Positions 1 to 10,138 of a stretch of 64,000 nucleotides of DNA are shown one piece after another. Every line of letters starts with the position of its first letter. The stretch's first letter is position 1. This DNA comes from Candidatus Gastranaerophilales bacterium (GTDB lineage: Bacteria; Cyanobacteriota; Vampirovibrionia; Gastranaerophilales; Gastranaerophilaceae). The translations under genes were made by a program, and so were the position numbers. The notes under the pieces are model-generated. The model ran no database searches. It worked only from the letters and a program-made list of their open reading frames with translations, and was not told where the DNA came from. The DNA lies in contig CALUWF010000002.1 in assembly GCA_944324405.1 (NCBI GenBank), positions 1-64,000 of the forward strand, in the 5' to 3' direction.

Positions 1-186
1 GGGCGAAGGGGAAGGCGGGAGCCTTGCACAAGCCCGAAACCGTTCTTGGCGAAGTTCAAACGACAGTGCGACTGCACGTTGTTTGAACGAGCGAGTCTGT
101 AGTGTGTGAGGGCGAAGGGGAAGGCGGGAGCCTTGCACAAGCCCGAAACCGTTCTTGGCGAAGTTCAAACGACAGTGCGACTGCAC
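1..186. repeat. GC-rich 77-bp direct repeat with 109-bp period, window edge
   Basis: Positions 1-77 recur almost exactly at 110-186, so the period is 109 bases. The spacer at 78-109 follows only the first copy, and the array probably continues left of the window. The block is far richer in G and C than its surroundings. A long imperfect hairpin spans 54-88: outer arms GTTCAAAC (54-61) and GTTTGAAC (81-88), inner arms GTGC and GCAC around the loop GACT. The second copy loses the right arm, so it is a truncated unit. No open reading frame here looks like a real protein. It could be an intergenic repeat family or the end of a small mobile element; nothing in it identifies a transposase. Confidence 0.85.
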
Positions 187-189
187 ACC

Positions 190-528
190 CTAAACAACTC
201 TAAACCTTCTTCGCACAAGCATTCTTTTGTTATTAAAAAAATCTTCCTCACAAATATAAAATTTCGGAAAATTTTCCCTGCACAGAAGGCTTGCCTGCTG
301 CATCAGCCAATAGGCAGCGTTACACAAAACAATATTATTTTTTAGAATTAAATCAAGCGTTTGAAAATCGCTAAAATCTTTAATATCTTTACAGTCAACA
401 ACACAATTTTTACCGTTTGCGATTTTTAATATTTGTTTTGTTAATTTAAAATCAAGCGTGTTTTTCTTTATCTTAAATATCTTATATTTTCCGTATTTTT
501 TAAAAACAAAATCCATTTTGTACGTCAT
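190..528 (-). CDS. Small unrecognised protein, possibly STAS-like
   Basis: A 112-residue protein rich in Lys, Phe and Ile with no signal peptide. A beta-strand run with VVDCKDIKDF near residues 43-52, followed by a helix and another strand, vaguely resembles a STAS (anti-anti-sigma-like) fold, but no diagnostic residue is visible and I would not assign that function. No clear Shine-Dalgarno sequence precedes either possible start (528 or 516). It ends four bases from the GC-rich repeat and is divergent from the PAS/pseudokinase gene at 662. Its base composition matches the neighbouring genes rather than the repeat. The function is unknown. Confidence 0.6.
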   Translation of the reverse strand: MTYKMDFVFKKYGKYKIFKIKKNTLDFKLTKQILKIANGKNCVVDCKDIKDFSDFQTLDLILKNNIVLCNAAYWLMQQASLLCRENFPKFYICEEDFFNNKRMLVRRRFRVV

Positions 529-610
529 CCGAATATATATTATTTGAATTATAATTTATTTTTCTCTTCCGGTTAAGTGTATTATTGTATAAGCTTTTTT
601 ATACTTTAGT

Positions 611-639
611 TTGACTTCACATTTGTTTTTTTAAATTAT
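611..639 (+). promoter_or_regulatory. Candidate sigma-70 promoter for the PAS/pseudokinase gene
   Basis: TTGACT at 611-616 and AATTAT at 634-639 are separated by exactly 17 bases. The start codon at 662 follows after a short leader of about 15 bases with no recognisable ribosome-binding site. Confidence 0.5.
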
Positions 640-661
640 TTTGTGTTAAGATTAGTCCATA

Positions 662-1795
662 ATGGATTTACTAGGATTATTTAAAAGACCTGCAAAGGAA
701 GATTTATTTAATAAGTACCCGGATGGTGTGTTAATTGTTTCGCTGGAGGGAAAAATTCTTGATGCAAATACAAAAGCTCTTGAAATGCTAAAAGTATCAC
801 GTATAGAGCTTTGCGGGCAATTTTTCTCCGCGTTTATAGAAGGCGGCTCAACTCTTTTAAATAAAATTGTTTCACAAAGACGCCCGATGGTTTCAAAAGT
901 CAGTATTAAAAATTCACAGGAAGATTACTACTTTGAAATCTCCGCTTCCAGAGATTCTCATGCCCAGAAAGTTTATGTCACTCTGAGAGATGTTACACAT
1001 AATTATAAAATGCAAAATATGGTAAACGGGCAATATGAAATTGCAAAAAATATTATTGATGAAAAAAACAATTATCTTGTAAATATTTCCGGCGAAATTC
1101 TATCTTCCATTGCAACAATTGAAGGTTTTTCAAAAGCACTATCCGACGGAGTGGGCGGAGTACTTGTCGATAAGCAGATGAAATATGTGAATATAATAAA
1201 CAAAAACGCAAAAGAACTCACATACGATCTTGAAAAGCTGTTTACAATATTTCGGCTTGAATCCAACATGTATCAATACGATTTTAGAAATTTTGACCTT
1301 GTAAATCTTCTAAATGCTTTGGTTAAGCAGTATATCCCTTTTTTTGCCGCAAGAAAAATGATTTTTGAATACAATTTCTCTGCACTTGCATCCAGGGCGT
1401 GTTTTTTGGATCAGAGCGTACTTGAATATATAATAAAAAGCATTTTGGATGTTTTTATAAAAAATACTCAAATCGGCAGAATTACTTTAAGTGCCGGCAA
1501 CCCCCCTCAGGCTTTTTTAGAACGGCATGATTTTGACGGAAAAACATCTTTGGAAAGTACTTCTTATGCGCTTTTTGAGATGAAAGCAAGCGAATTGTTC
1601 TTTGACGATGAAGAACTTAGAACGATTTTTGAACCTTATTGCGCTTTAAATAAAAACAAACGTCCCTTAAGTACAAAACTTACTTTTGTGCTCGCCAAAA
1701 AATTTATAAAACACTTTAAGGGTGATATCTGGGTATATTCAAAACCGGCCTTTGGCACCATGGTGAGCTTTGTGGTGCCGCTTGAGCGCAAATAA
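662..1795 (+). CDS. PAS-domain protein with degenerate histidine-kinase core (pseudokinase)
   Basis: This 377-residue cytosolic protein has a PAS-like sensor domain at about residues 15-115, then a helical DHp-like region at about 125-205 and an ATPase-like tail at 210-377. The H-box is recognisable ([16 protein letters not shown], 141-156), but the position of the phosphoacceptor histidine is Gly144. The N-box asparagine is absent (region 254-270). No DxGxG motif or glycine-rich lid can be found, yet the last strands ([20 protein letters not shown]) still resemble the end of an HATPase_c domain. It therefore looks like a kinase fold that has lost phosphotransfer and nucleotide binding, perhaps a scaffold or ligand sensor. 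It is followed after 19 bases by an ABC ATPase gene, probably in one transcript. The architecture is seen in the sequence; the regulatory role is inferred. Confidence 0.75.
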   Translation: MDLLGLFKRPAKEDLFNKYPDGVLIVSLEGKILDANTKALEMLKVSRIELCGQFFSAFIEGGSTLLNKIVSQRRPMVSKVSIKNSQEDYYFEISASRDSHAQKVYVTLRDVTHNYKMQNMVNGQYEIAKNIIDEKNNYLVNISGEILSSIATIEGFSKALSDGVGGVLVDKQMKYVNIINKNAKELTYDLEKLFTIFRLESNMYQYDFRNFDLVNLLNALVKQYIPFFAARKMIFEYNFSALASRACFLDQSVLEYIIKSILDVFIKNTQIGRITLSAGNPPQAFLERHDFDGKTSLESTSYALFEMKASELFFDDEELRTIFEPYCALNKNKRPLSTKLTFVLAKKFIKHFKGDIWVYSKPAFGTMVSFVVPLERK

Positions 1796-1814
1796 ATACA
1801 AGAAGGGGTTATTA

Positions 1815-2891
1815 ATGGCAAAAGTTATATTAAAAAACATTACCAAGCGTTTTAATAAAAAAACAATCCTCGATAACATCTCTCTTGAAATAAAGGACAA
1901 AGAGTTTGTTGTACTCGTCGGCGCCTCGGGCTGTGGAAAATCCACTCTTTTAAGAACAATAGCAGGGCTTGAAAAGCCGAATTTCGGCGAAGTGTATATA
2001 GGTTCAAGATGCGTAAACAACGTTGCACCAAAAGACCGCGACATTGCCATGGTTTTTCAAAATTATGCACTTTATCCGCATATGAGTGTTTATGACAATA
2101 TGGCTTTCGGGCTGAGTGTAAGAAAAGTTGCAAAGTGCGAAATAAAAAGGCGAGTAAACAATGCGGCGGAAATTTTAGGACTTGGCGAATATCTGAATGC
2201 CAAACCCAGGGAACTCTCCGGAGGCCAGCGTCAGCGCGTTGCACTGGGGCGCGCGATTGTACGCGAGCCGAGCGTATTTTTAATGGATGAACCGTTAAGC
2301 AATCTTGATGCAAAGCTCAGAGTTGCAATGCGATCGGAAATAAAAAGGCTGCATGAAAAACTTGACACCACTTTCATATACGTAACACACGACCAAACGG
2401 AAGCACTCACTATGGGAGAGCGGATAGTTGTGCTCGACAACGGTGTTGTACAGCAGGCAGACAGCGCGGACATTGTTTATAATCATCCCAAAAACACCTT
2501 TGTTGCGACATTTATGGGCGCATATCCCATGAATCTCTTCCCTGCGACAATTGACGACGGACTGCTTAACTTTGGCAACATTTTTGTAAACCTTGCAAGC
2601 ACTCCGGTTGAATACCCTAAAAACGTCAAAAATGTCATTGTGGGCGTGAGAGCGGAAGATATTGTTGACAGGACAAACGTAAACTATCCCTTTAACCTGA
2701 TTAAATTCACAACAAAACCATTTTTTGAAGAATCTTTAGGTTCCAAAAAGACGGTTTACTTTAATATTGGCAATACTCAAGCAATTGCAAATGCGTCAAA
2801 TGATTATCGAAGCGGGGATATGATTGATTTTTCAATAGACCCGATGAACCTTAAATTCTTTGATGCTAACACAAAAGAGGCAATTTGCTAA
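1815..2891 (+). CDS. ABC transporter ATP-binding protein, MalK/UgpC type
   Basis: A 358-residue ATPase of the carbohydrate-import class. Visible motifs are Walker [10 protein letters not shown] near residue 37, Q-loop [11 protein letters not shown], signature [14 protein letters not shown], Walker B VFLMDEP, D-loop SNLDAKLR and H-loop VTHDQ. The C-terminal extension of about 120 residues is typical of the regulatory OB/TOBE domain of MalK and UgpC. The start is ATG 1815, preceded by AAGGGG at 1803-1808; an upstream in-frame start at 1770 would overlap the pseudokinase gene and lacks support. No permease or binding protein lies nearby, so it probably energises importers encoded elsewhere, as shared MsmK-like ATPases do. 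The substrate cannot be told from sequence. Confidence 0.9.
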   Translation: MAKVILKNITKRFNKKTILDNISLEIKDKEFVVLVGASGCGKSTLLRTIAGLEKPNFGEVYIGSRCVNNVAPKDRDIAMVFQNYALYPHMSVYDNMAFGLSVRKVAKCEIKRRVNNAAEILGLGEYLNAKPRELSGGQRQRVALGRAIVREPSVFLMDEPLSNLDAKLRVAMRSEIKRLHEKLDTTFIYVTHDQTEALTMGERIVVLDNGVVQQADSADIVYNHPKNTFVATFMGAYPMNLFPATIDDGLLNFGNIFVNLASTPVEYPKNVKNVIVGVRAEDIVDRTNVNYPFNLIKFTTKPFFEESLGSKKTVYFNIGNTQAIANASNDYRSGDMIDFSIDPMNLKFFDANTKEAIC

Positions 2892-3055
2892 TCATCTTTT
2901 TTAATTTCCTCTTTTTCAACCCAGACATAGGTTTTTTTAAAAGCGCCTCTGAACGGATTTGTTGAATAATCGTAATCTACAAAAGGGTTTTTAGCTTTTT
3001 TATTAATATTATCAACTTTTGAATTTATTTCCTTAAAATACTCAGATATTCTCAT
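2888..3055 (-). CDS. Small unrecognised 55-residue protein
   Basis: An uninterrupted frame of 55 codons runs from ATG 3055 to TAG 2888 and overlaps the stop of the convergent ABC ATPase gene by four bases. The product starts [15 protein letters not shown] and continues with charged and aromatic residues ([26 protein letters not shown]), a composition that looks coding rather than random in this AT-rich DNA. A weak purine run precedes the ATG. No family is recognised. A conserved small cytosolic protein is the best reading; it could still be spurious. Confidence 0.5.
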   Translation of the reverse strand: MRISEYFKEINSKVDNINKKAKNPFVDYDYSTNPFRGAFKKTYVWVEKEEIKKDD

Positions 3056-3168
3056 AATTTTCCAACCGTTTTAACATATTCTTACTTACTTATTATCACA
3101 TATTGTAAATTTTTTTTATGCCGCCCGGGTATATAGTCCGCACTAGGACAAAAGTACTATTCTATCGG

Positions 3169-3197
3169 TTGATTCCATATTTTTTTGATGGTAGTAT
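3169..3197 (+). promoter_or_regulatory. Candidate promoter of the RND efflux operon
   Basis: TTGATT at 3169-3174 and TAGTAT at 3192-3197 are separated by 17 bases, about 30 bases before the adaptor start codon. A short dyad, GTCC-N6-GGAC (3136-3149), lies just upstream and could be an operator, although no regulator gene is adjacent. Confidence 0.5.
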
Positions 3198-3228
3198 TTT
3201 TGATAAGGAGAAGCATTTTGAGGATTAT

Positions 3229-4392
3229 ATGAAGAAAAAAATAGGCATTGTATTGCTTGTTATAATTGCGCTTATCGCTCTTCGCTGGGGAAGCGGCAAA
3301 TTTGGCGAATTTATGCGCGCAAAAATGATGGGTGCCATGATGACTCCGAAAGTCAAACTGTCGCAGGCGGAGGAGATTGAATATAAAAATGAAATAGAAG
3401 CTCCGGGCAGAGTCGTTGCAAAATACTCCGTCGACCTTATTGCCCGTGTTGACGGATATCTTCTTGAAAAGAAATTTAATGAAGGTGATTACGTTAAAAA
3501 AGGACAGCTCCTTTTTGTAATAGAGCCGCAGCAGTATTTAATTGCGCTGAATAAAGCACAGGCAGACTTAGCAACGGCGCGTGCCCAGGCAATTAAAGCA
3601 AGCAAAGATTTTGCCCGCTCAAAGGAGCTTGTCGAGAAAGACTATATTGCAAAATCAACCTATGATGACACTCTTGCACAAAGAGATGTCGCAAATGCAA
3701 ACGTAAAAGCTGCAATTGCCGCCGTTAACGATGCCAAGAGAAATTATAACTACACAAGAATAACTTCGCCGATTGACGGCAGAATAGGTATGCTAAACGT
3801 TACTCAGGGCAACTATGTAAGCAATCAAAGCGGCGCGCTTGCCAGAGTCGTAAGTACAAACCCGATTTATGTAACTTATAATGTTGACTCTAAGCAGTTT
3901 GCAAGTTTAAGGGATAATGAAATTATCCCCGAAAATAAAGACAAACAGCCAATAAGTGTTGAAGTAACCCTTCCCGACGGCACAAAATATGAACATAAGG
4001 GGGTTAGTGACTTTTGGGATAACCAGATTTCCCAGACAACAGGCACAATCACGCTTCGCGCGACATTTCAAAACCCCGACAACAGACTTATTCCGGGGGA
4101 TTTTGTAAAAGTTAAAGTTTATTCAAATAAAATCCAAAGAAAAACCGTCGTCCCGCAAGACTATGTTTTACAGGACTCTACGGGCAGATATGTGTATGTG
4201 GTTGATAAAGATTCAATTGCCAGAAAAAAATATATAGAAATTTCAAACGAATACCGGAAATTCTGGGTAGTAACAAAGGGGCTTAACCCCGGAGATGAGT
4301 TTATCGGCGAAGGACTTGTTAAAGTTCTCTCCGACAAGCCGGTAGTTATTTTAAAGGATGATGAACTTATAAAGTTAAAGGATAAAAAATAA
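3229..4392 (+). CDS. RND efflux periplasmic adaptor (membrane fusion protein)
   Basis: This 387-residue protein bridges an inner-membrane RND pump and an outer-membrane channel. It begins with one hydrophobic segment (MKKKIGIVLLVIIALIALRW), acting as an anchor or uncleaved signal. A lipoyl half-motif with VDGYLLEKKFNEGDYVKKGQ follows, then an Ala-rich alpha-hairpin (about 95-165), the second lipoyl half (TRITSPIDGRIG) and beta-barrel and membrane-proximal domains. The start is ATG 3229 with GAGG five bases upstream; a longer in-frame version from 3118 has no signal and lies upstream of the likely promoter. It heads a three-gene operon with the pump and TolC-type genes. The substrate is unknown. 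Family assignment to AcrA/MexA-type adaptors is secure. Confidence 0.93.
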   Translation: MKKKIGIVLLVIIALIALRWGSGKFGEFMRAKMMGAMMTPKVKLSQAEEIEYKNEIEAPGRVVAKYSVDLIARVDGYLLEKKFNEGDYVKKGQLLFVIEPQQYLIALNKAQADLATARAQAIKASKDFARSKELVEKDYIAKSTYDDTLAQRDVANANVKAAIAAVNDAKRNYNYTRITSPIDGRIGMLNVTQGNYVSNQSGALARVVSTNPIYVTYNVDSKQFASLRDNEIIPENKDKQPISVEVTLPDGTKYEHKGVSDFWDNQISQTTGTITLRATFQNPDNRLIPGDFVKVKVYSNKIQRKTVVPQDYVLQDSTGRYVYVVDKDSIARKKYIEISNEYRKFWVVTKGLNPGDEFIGEGLVKVLSDKPVVILKDDELIKLKDKK

Positions 4393-4405
4393 CGGATTTT
4401 AAATA

Positions 4406-7400
4406 ATGTTTTCAAAGTTTTTTATAGACAGACCACGATTTGCAATTGTAATCTCGCTTGTTATAACGCTTGCGGGCTTAATTGCACTTAAAAATCTTCC
4501 CTTTGAACAGTACCCGACAATTACCCCTCCGCAGGTAATTGTATCCGCTACATACCCGGGGGCAAGCTCGGATGTTATTGAATCCACGGTTGCAGCTCCT
4601 ATTGAATCAGCCGTTAACGGTGTAGAGGATATGCTTTATATGACTTCCGACTCAAAAAACGGCAGTTATAAGCTGAGTATTTATTTTAAAGTCGGCACAA
4701 ACCCCGATATGGCGGTTGTAAATGTGCAGAATAAAACATCACTTGCAACGGCAAGGCTGCCCGATGAAGTAAGAAGATACGGGCTTACCATTAAAGAATC
4801 AACAGCAGGTGCAGGACTTGTAATTTATAAAGTTTTTTCGCCCGATAACTCTAAAAGCCTTGTTGAGCTTGCAAATTACGCTTCAATATTTATTAAAGAC
4901 GAGCTTGCCCGTGTGAAGGGGGTTGGTGAAGTTACGGTTTTTGGCGGAAAAGATTACGCCATGCGAATTTGGCTTGACGCGCAAAAGCTTGCGGCGCTGA
5001 ATGTTTCACCTGCGGAAGTAAATGCTGCAATATCGGCGCAAAATGCTCAGGTTCCCGCGGGAAACATAGGTAATGAGCCTCTTTTGAATAAAAAAGATAT
5101 GTCTATTGTCTTAAGGACACCGGGCAGGCTTAAAACCGTGCAGGAGTTTGAGAATATTATAGTAAGGTCAAACCCTGACGGCTCATCGGTTAAAGTGTCA
5201 GATGTGGCTAATGTGGAGCTGGCGGCTGAAACCTATGACTATATGGGACGTGTAGATTTGCAGCCCGTTGCGGTTATACAGGTAATACAGCTCGCTGACG
5301 CAAATGCCGTCGCGCTTGCAAATGACTGTAATAAAAAAATGGAAGAATTATCAAAAAATTTCCCCGACGGCATAGCTTATGAGGTTTTCAGGGACTCTAC
5401 GGATTTTATTAAAGAGTCTTTAAGCGAGGTAATAAAGGCAATAGTTCTTGCAATTTTCCTTGTAATTATGGTTGTATACCTCTTTTTGGGCGATGTTCGG
5501 GCTTCTTTTATACCGTTTGTGGCCATCCCCGTGTCACTTATAGGTACAATAATCGTTTTTGCAATGCTCGGTTTTTCAATAAATACCCTTACCCTCTTTG
5601 GCTTTGTGCTTGCGGTCGGTACTGTTGTGGATGATGCCATTGTAGTTATTGAAAACGTGCAAAGGCACATTGAGGCGGGCTTATCGCCGCGCGAGGCTTC
5701 TATTATATCGATGGATGAAGTATCGGGCGCGGTTCTTGCGACTTCGCTTGTACTTATGGCGGTATTTGTTCCCGTTGCCTTTATCCCCGGGATTACGGGC
5801 AAAATGTATCAGCAGTTTGCGGTTACAATTGCCGTTTCTATCGGTTTTTCAACCCTTGTGGCGCTTACTCTTGCCCCTGCGCTTTGCGCTACGATTTTAA
5901 GGTCGAAGGATGAAATGCCAAAACGCACGTTTTTTAACCGTTACAGAGAATTATACCGTGATTACTGGTCGCATAATCAGAATTTAAGCGGTTTTGCACT
6001 CCTTAGGGCGTGGGGCGAATTTTTTGCAACCGCATGGGAAATTACAATTAAAAAATTTAACAGAATGTTTGATAACATAAGAGATACTTATATCGAAGGC
6101 TCGAAATACTACATAGAAAAGCCTTCTCGTACAAAAATAACTTATGTTGCACTTGTTTTGGCGCTATTATTCCTCTTTAAAATAATTCCCACGGGCTTTT
6201 TGCCAAACGAGGACTCGGGAGCACTCTTTACAAGCGTACAGCTGAAAGACGGCTCATCGCTGTCTAAAACTATGTCCATAACGGACGAATTTGAGCGCGA
6301 CATTAAAAAAATCCCGGGTGTACACAACGTGCTTGGTCTTGAAGGTATTAACGGGCAGAATACCTCGATGATTATTACTCATTTTAAACCCTGGGAGGAG
6401 AGAAGAAATGTGCCCTGGTACAGGCAGATTTTTATGAGCAAAGAACAAAAATACGAGGCAAAACGCTCTTTGGATGATATTCGCTCTAATGTAAACGCGC
6501 TGAGTGCAAAATATCCTGATGCAAAAATATTCTCTTTCATCCCGCCCGCGATTACAGGTCTTAGTATGTACGGCGGTTTTGAATACCAGCTTCTTGATAA
6601 AGCAAACAGAACGCCGCAGGAGTTGAATGAAGAAGCAAATAAATTAATTTATGAGGCAAACAGAAGCTCTGTCGTTACTGGGGTATTTACCCAGTACAAC
6701 GCAAATATACCTCAGTTTTTGATAAATATAGACTACAAAAAAGCGCTTGCACAGGGTATTCCCGTCGATGAAATCTACAGCGCGCTCTCCTCTCAGTTCG
6801 GGCAAACCTATGTAAATGACTTTAACCTTTACGGGCGTGTCTTTAGGGTTGTTTTGCAGGCACAGGAAATGTTTCGCTCCACACCTTCCGATATGGATAA
6901 AGTATTTATAAAATCCTCGGACGGCAAATCTTCACCCTTAAGTTCCGTTGTAAGGATTGAGCCTGTGACGGGGCCTTATGATATTACAAGGTTTAATATG
7001 TATAAATCCGTACAAATAAGCGGAAACCCTGCAAAAGGCAAAAGTTCGGGTGAAGCCATCAAAGAAATGGAGCGTATTTCAAATGAAATATTACCGGAGG
7101 ATATGACTTTTGCCTGGTCGGGAACAAGTTTGCAGGAGATTGAATCAAGCGGTCAAACGACAGTTGTACTTGCAATGTCATTGATTTTCGTTTATTTGTT
7201 CCTTGTAGCTCTTTATGAGAGCTGGATGCTTCCCGTGGGTGTAATGCTGATTGCGCCGATTGCAATGCTTGGCGCCTTGATATTTCAATACATCGCAGGC
7301 TACGCGCTTGACCTTTACGCGCAAATCGGGCTTATCATGCTAATCGGGCTTGCGGCAAAACAGGCAATTTTGATTATCGAATTTGCTAAAGTTGCGCGCG

Positions 7401-7705
7401 AAGAACAGGGGATGAGCATATTTGATGCGGCAATTGAAGCTGCAAAAATAAGGTTTAGAGCCGTTATGATGACGGTGATTGCTTTTATTCTAGGTATGGT
7501 GCCGCTTGTGCTTGCGGTAGGCCCCGGGGCTGAAAGCCGCCGTTCGCTCGGTACGACGGTTTTTGGCGGCATGATAGCGGCGGCGATTGTGGGTACAATT
7601 TTGGTGCCTGCATTTTACGTTGTTATTCAGGAAGCAAGAGAAGATTTTGCTAAAAAAAGGAAAAAGAAAAATTCGCAAAACGAAGGAAACAACAAAAATG
7701 AATAG
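4406..7705 (+). CDS. RND multidrug efflux transporter, AcrB/MexB (HAE1) type
   Basis: A 1099-residue proton-driven pump of the inner membrane. The first helix starts [19 protein letters not shown], the usual HAE1 beginning. The proton-relay aspartates lie in the helix with [14 protein letters not shown], and the partner lysine in [17 protein letters not shown]. Two periplasmic porter regions follow the first helix of each half. It is about 50 residues longer than AcrB; the extra length lies mainly in the cytoplasmic loop between the two halves (about residues 500-575) and in a periplasmic loop near [16 protein letters not shown]. It follows the adaptor by 13 bases and overlaps the outer-membrane channel gene by eight. 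The substrate cannot be inferred, but the hydrophobic and amphiphilic efflux class fits. Confidence 0.96.
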   Translation: MFSKFFIDRPRFAIVISLVITLAGLIALKNLPFEQYPTITPPQVIVSATYPGASSDVIESTVAAPIESAVNGVEDMLYMTSDSKNGSYKLSIYFKVGTNPDMAVVNVQNKTSLATARLPDEVRRYGLTIKESTAGAGLVIYKVFSPDNSKSLVELANYASIFIKDELARVKGVGEVTVFGGKDYAMRIWLDAQKLAALNVSPAEVNAAISAQNAQVPAGNIGNEPLLNKKDMSIVLRTPGRLKTVQEFENIIVRSNPDGSSVKVSDVANVELAAETYDYMGRVDLQPVAVIQVIQLADANAVALANDCNKKMEELSKNFPDGIAYEVFRDSTDFIKESLSEVIKAIVLAIFLVIMVVYLFLGDVRASFIPFVAIPVSLIGTIIVFAMLGFSINTLTLFGFVLAVGTVVDDAIVVIENVQRHIEAGLSPREASIISMDEVSGAVLATSLVLMAVFVPVAFIPGITGKMYQQFAVTIAVSIGFSTLVALTLAPALCATILRSKDEMPKRTFFNRYRELYRDYWSHNQNLSGFALLRAWGEFFATAWEITIKKFNRMFDNIRDTYIEGSKYYIEKPSRTKITYVALVLALLFLFKIIPTGFLPNEDSGALFTSVQLKDGSSLSKTMSITDEFERDIKKIPGVHNVLGLEGINGQNTSMIITHFKPWEERRNVPWYRQIFMSKEQKYEAKRSLDDIRSNVNALSAKYPDAKIFSFIPPAITGLSMYGGFEYQLLDKANRTPQELNEEANKLIYEANRSSVVTGVFTQYNANIPQFLINIDYKKALAQGIPVDEIYSALSSQFGQTYVNDFNLYGRVFRVVLQAQEMFRSTPSDMDKVFIKSSDGKSSPLSSVVRIEPVTGPYDITRFNMYKSVQISGNPAKGKSSGEAIKEMERISNEILPEDMTFAWSGTSLQEIESSGQTTVVLAMSLIFVYLFLVALYESWMLPVGVMLIAPIAMLGALIFQYIAGYALDLYAQIGLIMLIGLAAKQAILIIEFAKVAREEQGMSIFDAAIEAAKIRFRAVMMTVIAFILGMVPLVLAVGPGAESRRSLGTTVFGGMIAAAIVGTILVPAFYVVIQEAREDFAKKRKKKNSQNEGNNKNE

Positions 7706-9464
7706 ACTTATAAGTACTTTTATAATCTTTTGCATATTTTTCCTAAATTCTGGCTTGTTTGCGTTATCCCATGAGCAGCTTAAAAACGAGTCTGTCGATA
7801 CCAAGGATAATGTTAAATCCGTACAAGGAAATGACAAAACACTGCCGGAAGATAAAAATGTCTCTCAAAAAGAAAAGAAAGTTGCATTTAAGTTTTTCAA
7901 AAGGGACAAAAACGAAAAAACGGAGGAGGAAAAACGAGAGGCAAAAACCTTTGCTCTTTTTAAAAAAAGAGAAAGAAAAAACCGGATTCCAAAAGACACT
8001 CTAAAAAAAGATAAAACAGCGGAACAAAAAGATAATAAAGAAAAAAAAGAAAAACAAGCCGCTGCGCAGAAACAAGAAAAGCAAAATAAAATCGCAAAGA
8101 AAAATAAAAACAAAAGCAAATATGAAGAGTACTCAATTCCGATAGATGGCTACATGCCGGTTGGAAACAGTTCGGATAAAACCGTCACAATATCAGGCTC
8201 GGTTCAAAAAACCCTTGAATTAAATCTTGCCGATTGCCTTGAACTTTCTTTGATTAACAATCCTAAAATTAAAGCCGCCTATGCCAATGCGGAAGCTATG
8301 AAATTTAAAAAAGGACAAACCCTTTCAAACTATTCGCCCGTTGTAAATCTGCAAGGCGGTATTTCAAGAATTAAGCCGGATATGAGCAATTTTAGGAGCA
8401 GAGGTTTTGTGATTGACCCATTTACTAAATACGTCATGGGTACAATCGGAATTTCTCAGCTTGTTTACGATTTTGGCTATACTCAAAATCAATATACGAT
8501 TGACAAATTAAACTGGGAATCGTCAAAATCAAACATAGATTCCGTCGTAAACGAAATTGTCTGCCAGGTAAAAGACGGGTATTATAATTTAATCTATGCA
8601 ATTGAATCAAAAAGAGTTGCACAGGAAACATTGGAACAGTTTGAGCAGATGTACAATCAGGCGCTTGCATTTTATGAGGTCGGAACTCGCCCGAAAGTCG
8701 ATGTTACAATAGCGCAGGTTAATATGGAAGATGCAAGAGCAAAGCTTATAAGCGCGAGCAATAATGTAGACATAGCAATATCAAATTTAAACAATCTTAT
8801 GGGCTTGCCTTTTATTCCGCCCTATATAATTGATACCAGCGCACCCTTTCAGGATGTTGAAATCGATATGAGAAAAGCGGTAGAAATTGCAAACGAGTCA
8901 CGCCCGGAGTTAAAGATTGCAAAAATAAACGTTGAAACTGCGGATCAGGCAGTAAAATTGGCTAAAAAAACATTTTTTCCCTCACTTGAATTTAATGCCA
9001 ATTTCTCAATAGGCGGCGTTAATAATACAATTGCAGACACAAACTGGTGGGATTTGGGCGGATATTTGACTTTTCCCACAATAAACCCTTTTTTAATCAG
9101 AAATCAAATCAAAGAAGCGCGTGCACTTTTAGAAAAGCAGAAATTTGACTCAAAAGCAACGGTAAATGATGTTTATTACGACATTCAAAGTACTTTTGTA
9201 AAGTTAATTGACGCCAAGCAGCGCGTGCCTGTTGCAAAACTTGCGGTTAAGAAAGCGAAAGAAAACTATGAACTCTCGCAAGGGCGATACAGCGTAGGCG
9301 TAAGCGACGCCATTGAGTACAAAGAAGCGCAAATTCAATACTATGATGCAAGATTATCTTACCTAAACACGATTTATCAATTCAATTCGGCAAAGGCTAA
9401 TCTGGAGCGTGCAATAGGACAAACACTTCCGGGTGTAGATGCAAAAGATGAGGAAGGCATTTAG
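7698..9464 (+). CDS. TolC-family outer-membrane efflux channel with long charged N-terminal linker
   Basis: A 588-residue protein with signal peptide ([22 protein letters not shown]), then an unusual segment of roughly 110 residues made almost entirely of Lys, Glu, Asn and Gln (about 30-140). Two outer-membrane-efflux repeats follow, beginning [27 protein letters not shown] and ending with [12 protein letters not shown]. The start is ATG 7698 with AAGGA ten bases upstream, overlapping the pump gene by eight bases. Together the three genes form a complete tripartite exporter, which requires an outer membrane. The charged linker is not part of ordinary TolC; it may be a periplasmic spacer or bind peptidoglycan, which is inference. 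Confidence 0.92.
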   Translation: MNRLISTFIIFCIFFLNSGLFALSHEQLKNESVDTKDNVKSVQGNDKTLPEDKNVSQKEKKVAFKFFKRDKNEKTEEEKREAKTFALFKKRERKNRIPKDTLKKDKTAEQKDNKEKKEKQAAAQKQEKQNKIAKKNKNKSKYEEYSIPIDGYMPVGNSSDKTVTISGSVQKTLELNLADCLELSLINNPKIKAAYANAEAMKFKKGQTLSNYSPVVNLQGGISRIKPDMSNFRSRGFVIDPFTKYVMGTIGISQLVYDFGYTQNQYTIDKLNWESSKSNIDSVVNEIVCQVKDGYYNLIYAIESKRVAQETLEQFEQMYNQALAFYEVGTRPKVDVTIAQVNMEDARAKLISASNNVDIAISNLNNLMGLPFIPPYIIDTSAPFQDVEIDMRKAVEIANESRPELKIAKINVETADQAVKLAKKTFFPSLEFNANFSIGGVNNTIADTNWWDLGGYLTFPTINPFLIRNQIKEARALLEKQKFDSKATVNDVYYDIQSTFVKLIDAKQRVPVAKLAVKKAKENYELSQGRYSVGVSDAIEYKEAQIQYYDARLSYLNTIYQFNSAKANLERAIGQTLPGVDAKDEEGI

Positions 9465-9733
9465 TCTATAAAGAAATTTGTATAGATATAAAAATAGCAA
9501 AATGCGATAAATATTGCACTGAGCTGCTTTTTAAATGTGTTTTTACTTATAAAGTAAAAAATAAATGCGATGGCAAAAAGCACTGCGGCAGTATTTCTGT
9601 AACCGTTTAAATTAATATAGATAAACGGGAGATATTCACTTATTAAGACGGGAACTACCGTCAATACAAGCATTGCGATATAGAGAAAAAAGGTTCCCGT
9701 CCAAAAAAGAGTTTCAGTACAACTTTTATTCAT
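9461..9733 (-). CDS. Small membrane protein, three predicted helices
   Basis: A 90-residue protein with three hydrophobic stretches: about 8-30 (WTGTFFLYIAMLVLTVVPVL), 45-62 (AAVLFAIAFIFYFIS) and 68-88. It has few charged residues and no catalytic motif. It is convergent with the TolC-type gene and overlaps its end by four bases. No family is recognised. The start at 9733 lies in a region without a strong Shine-Dalgarno sequence. It is probably an inner-membrane protein of unknown role. Confidence 0.6.
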   Translation of the reverse strand: MNKSCTETLFWTGTFFLYIAMLVLTVVPVLISEYLPFIYINLNGYRNTAAVLFAIAFIFYFISKNTFKKQLSAIFIAFCYFYIYTNFFID

Positions 9734-9854
9734 AGCTTGAATTGTAACACAAAATTAACAATTTTGTTTAAAATTTTAAATTATCAAATACGCAAAAAAT
9801 ATTTTATGACAAAGAGGCCGCTATTATTTTAATGTAAGAAAAAAGGAGACATTT

Positions 9855-10097
9855 ATGACAAAAAGCGGACTTATTAAAGATGTTTTTTCACGTTTATGTA
9901 ATCTTGCGGGAATTTTAGGCGAATATTCCGCAACGAAAAACAAGAAAACTTTTATTTACAATTTTCTCTTAGAGTTAATTGACATTAAAGGCGCGGACAA
10001 AGAAGAGGAAAAGGAACTTGTAGAGAGTTTAATAGCTTTTATTGAAACTTTTATAAAATTATTTAATGCTGCAAGACAGTGCTTTTCTCAAAAATAG
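9855..10097 (+). CDS. Small helical protein of unknown function
   Basis: An 80-residue, mostly helical protein with AAGGAG seven bases before ATG 9855 and a strong terminator directly after it, so it is a complete monocistronic unit. Leu, Ile, Lys and Glu dominate and the C-terminal half is amphipathic (EEKELVESLIAFIETFIKLFNAA). No signal peptide or motif is visible. The leader carries the TATTAT-N4-ATGTAAGA element (9822-9839) discussed in the findings. The tight packaging with its own signals argues that the gene is real even though no family is recognised. Confidence 0.7.
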   Translation: MTKSGLIKDVFSRLCNLAGILGEYSATKNKKTFIYNFLLELIDIKGADKEEEKELVESLIAFIETFIKLFNAARQCFSQK

Positions 10098-10102
10098 CCC
10101 GC

Positions 10103-10133
10103 AAATGCCCCCGTAATTACGGGGGCATTTTTT
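10103..10133 (+). terminator. Rho-independent terminator
   Basis: A perfect 28-base palindrome (14-bp stem, AAATGCCCCCGTAA and its complement) at 10103-10130 is followed by a T run. It closes the 80-residue gene; on the opposite strand the T run is too short to matter much. Confidence 0.92.
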
Positions 10134-10138
10134 AAATT

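Noticed and set aside
1-186. CRISPR-like tandem repeat
   Set aside because: The unit is 77 bases with only two copies and a 32-base spacer; no cas gene or third copy is present.
1852-2313. 153-codon frame opposite the MalK-type ATPase
   Set aside because: Antisense to Walker A and the signature motif; no ribosome-binding site and no family resemblance.
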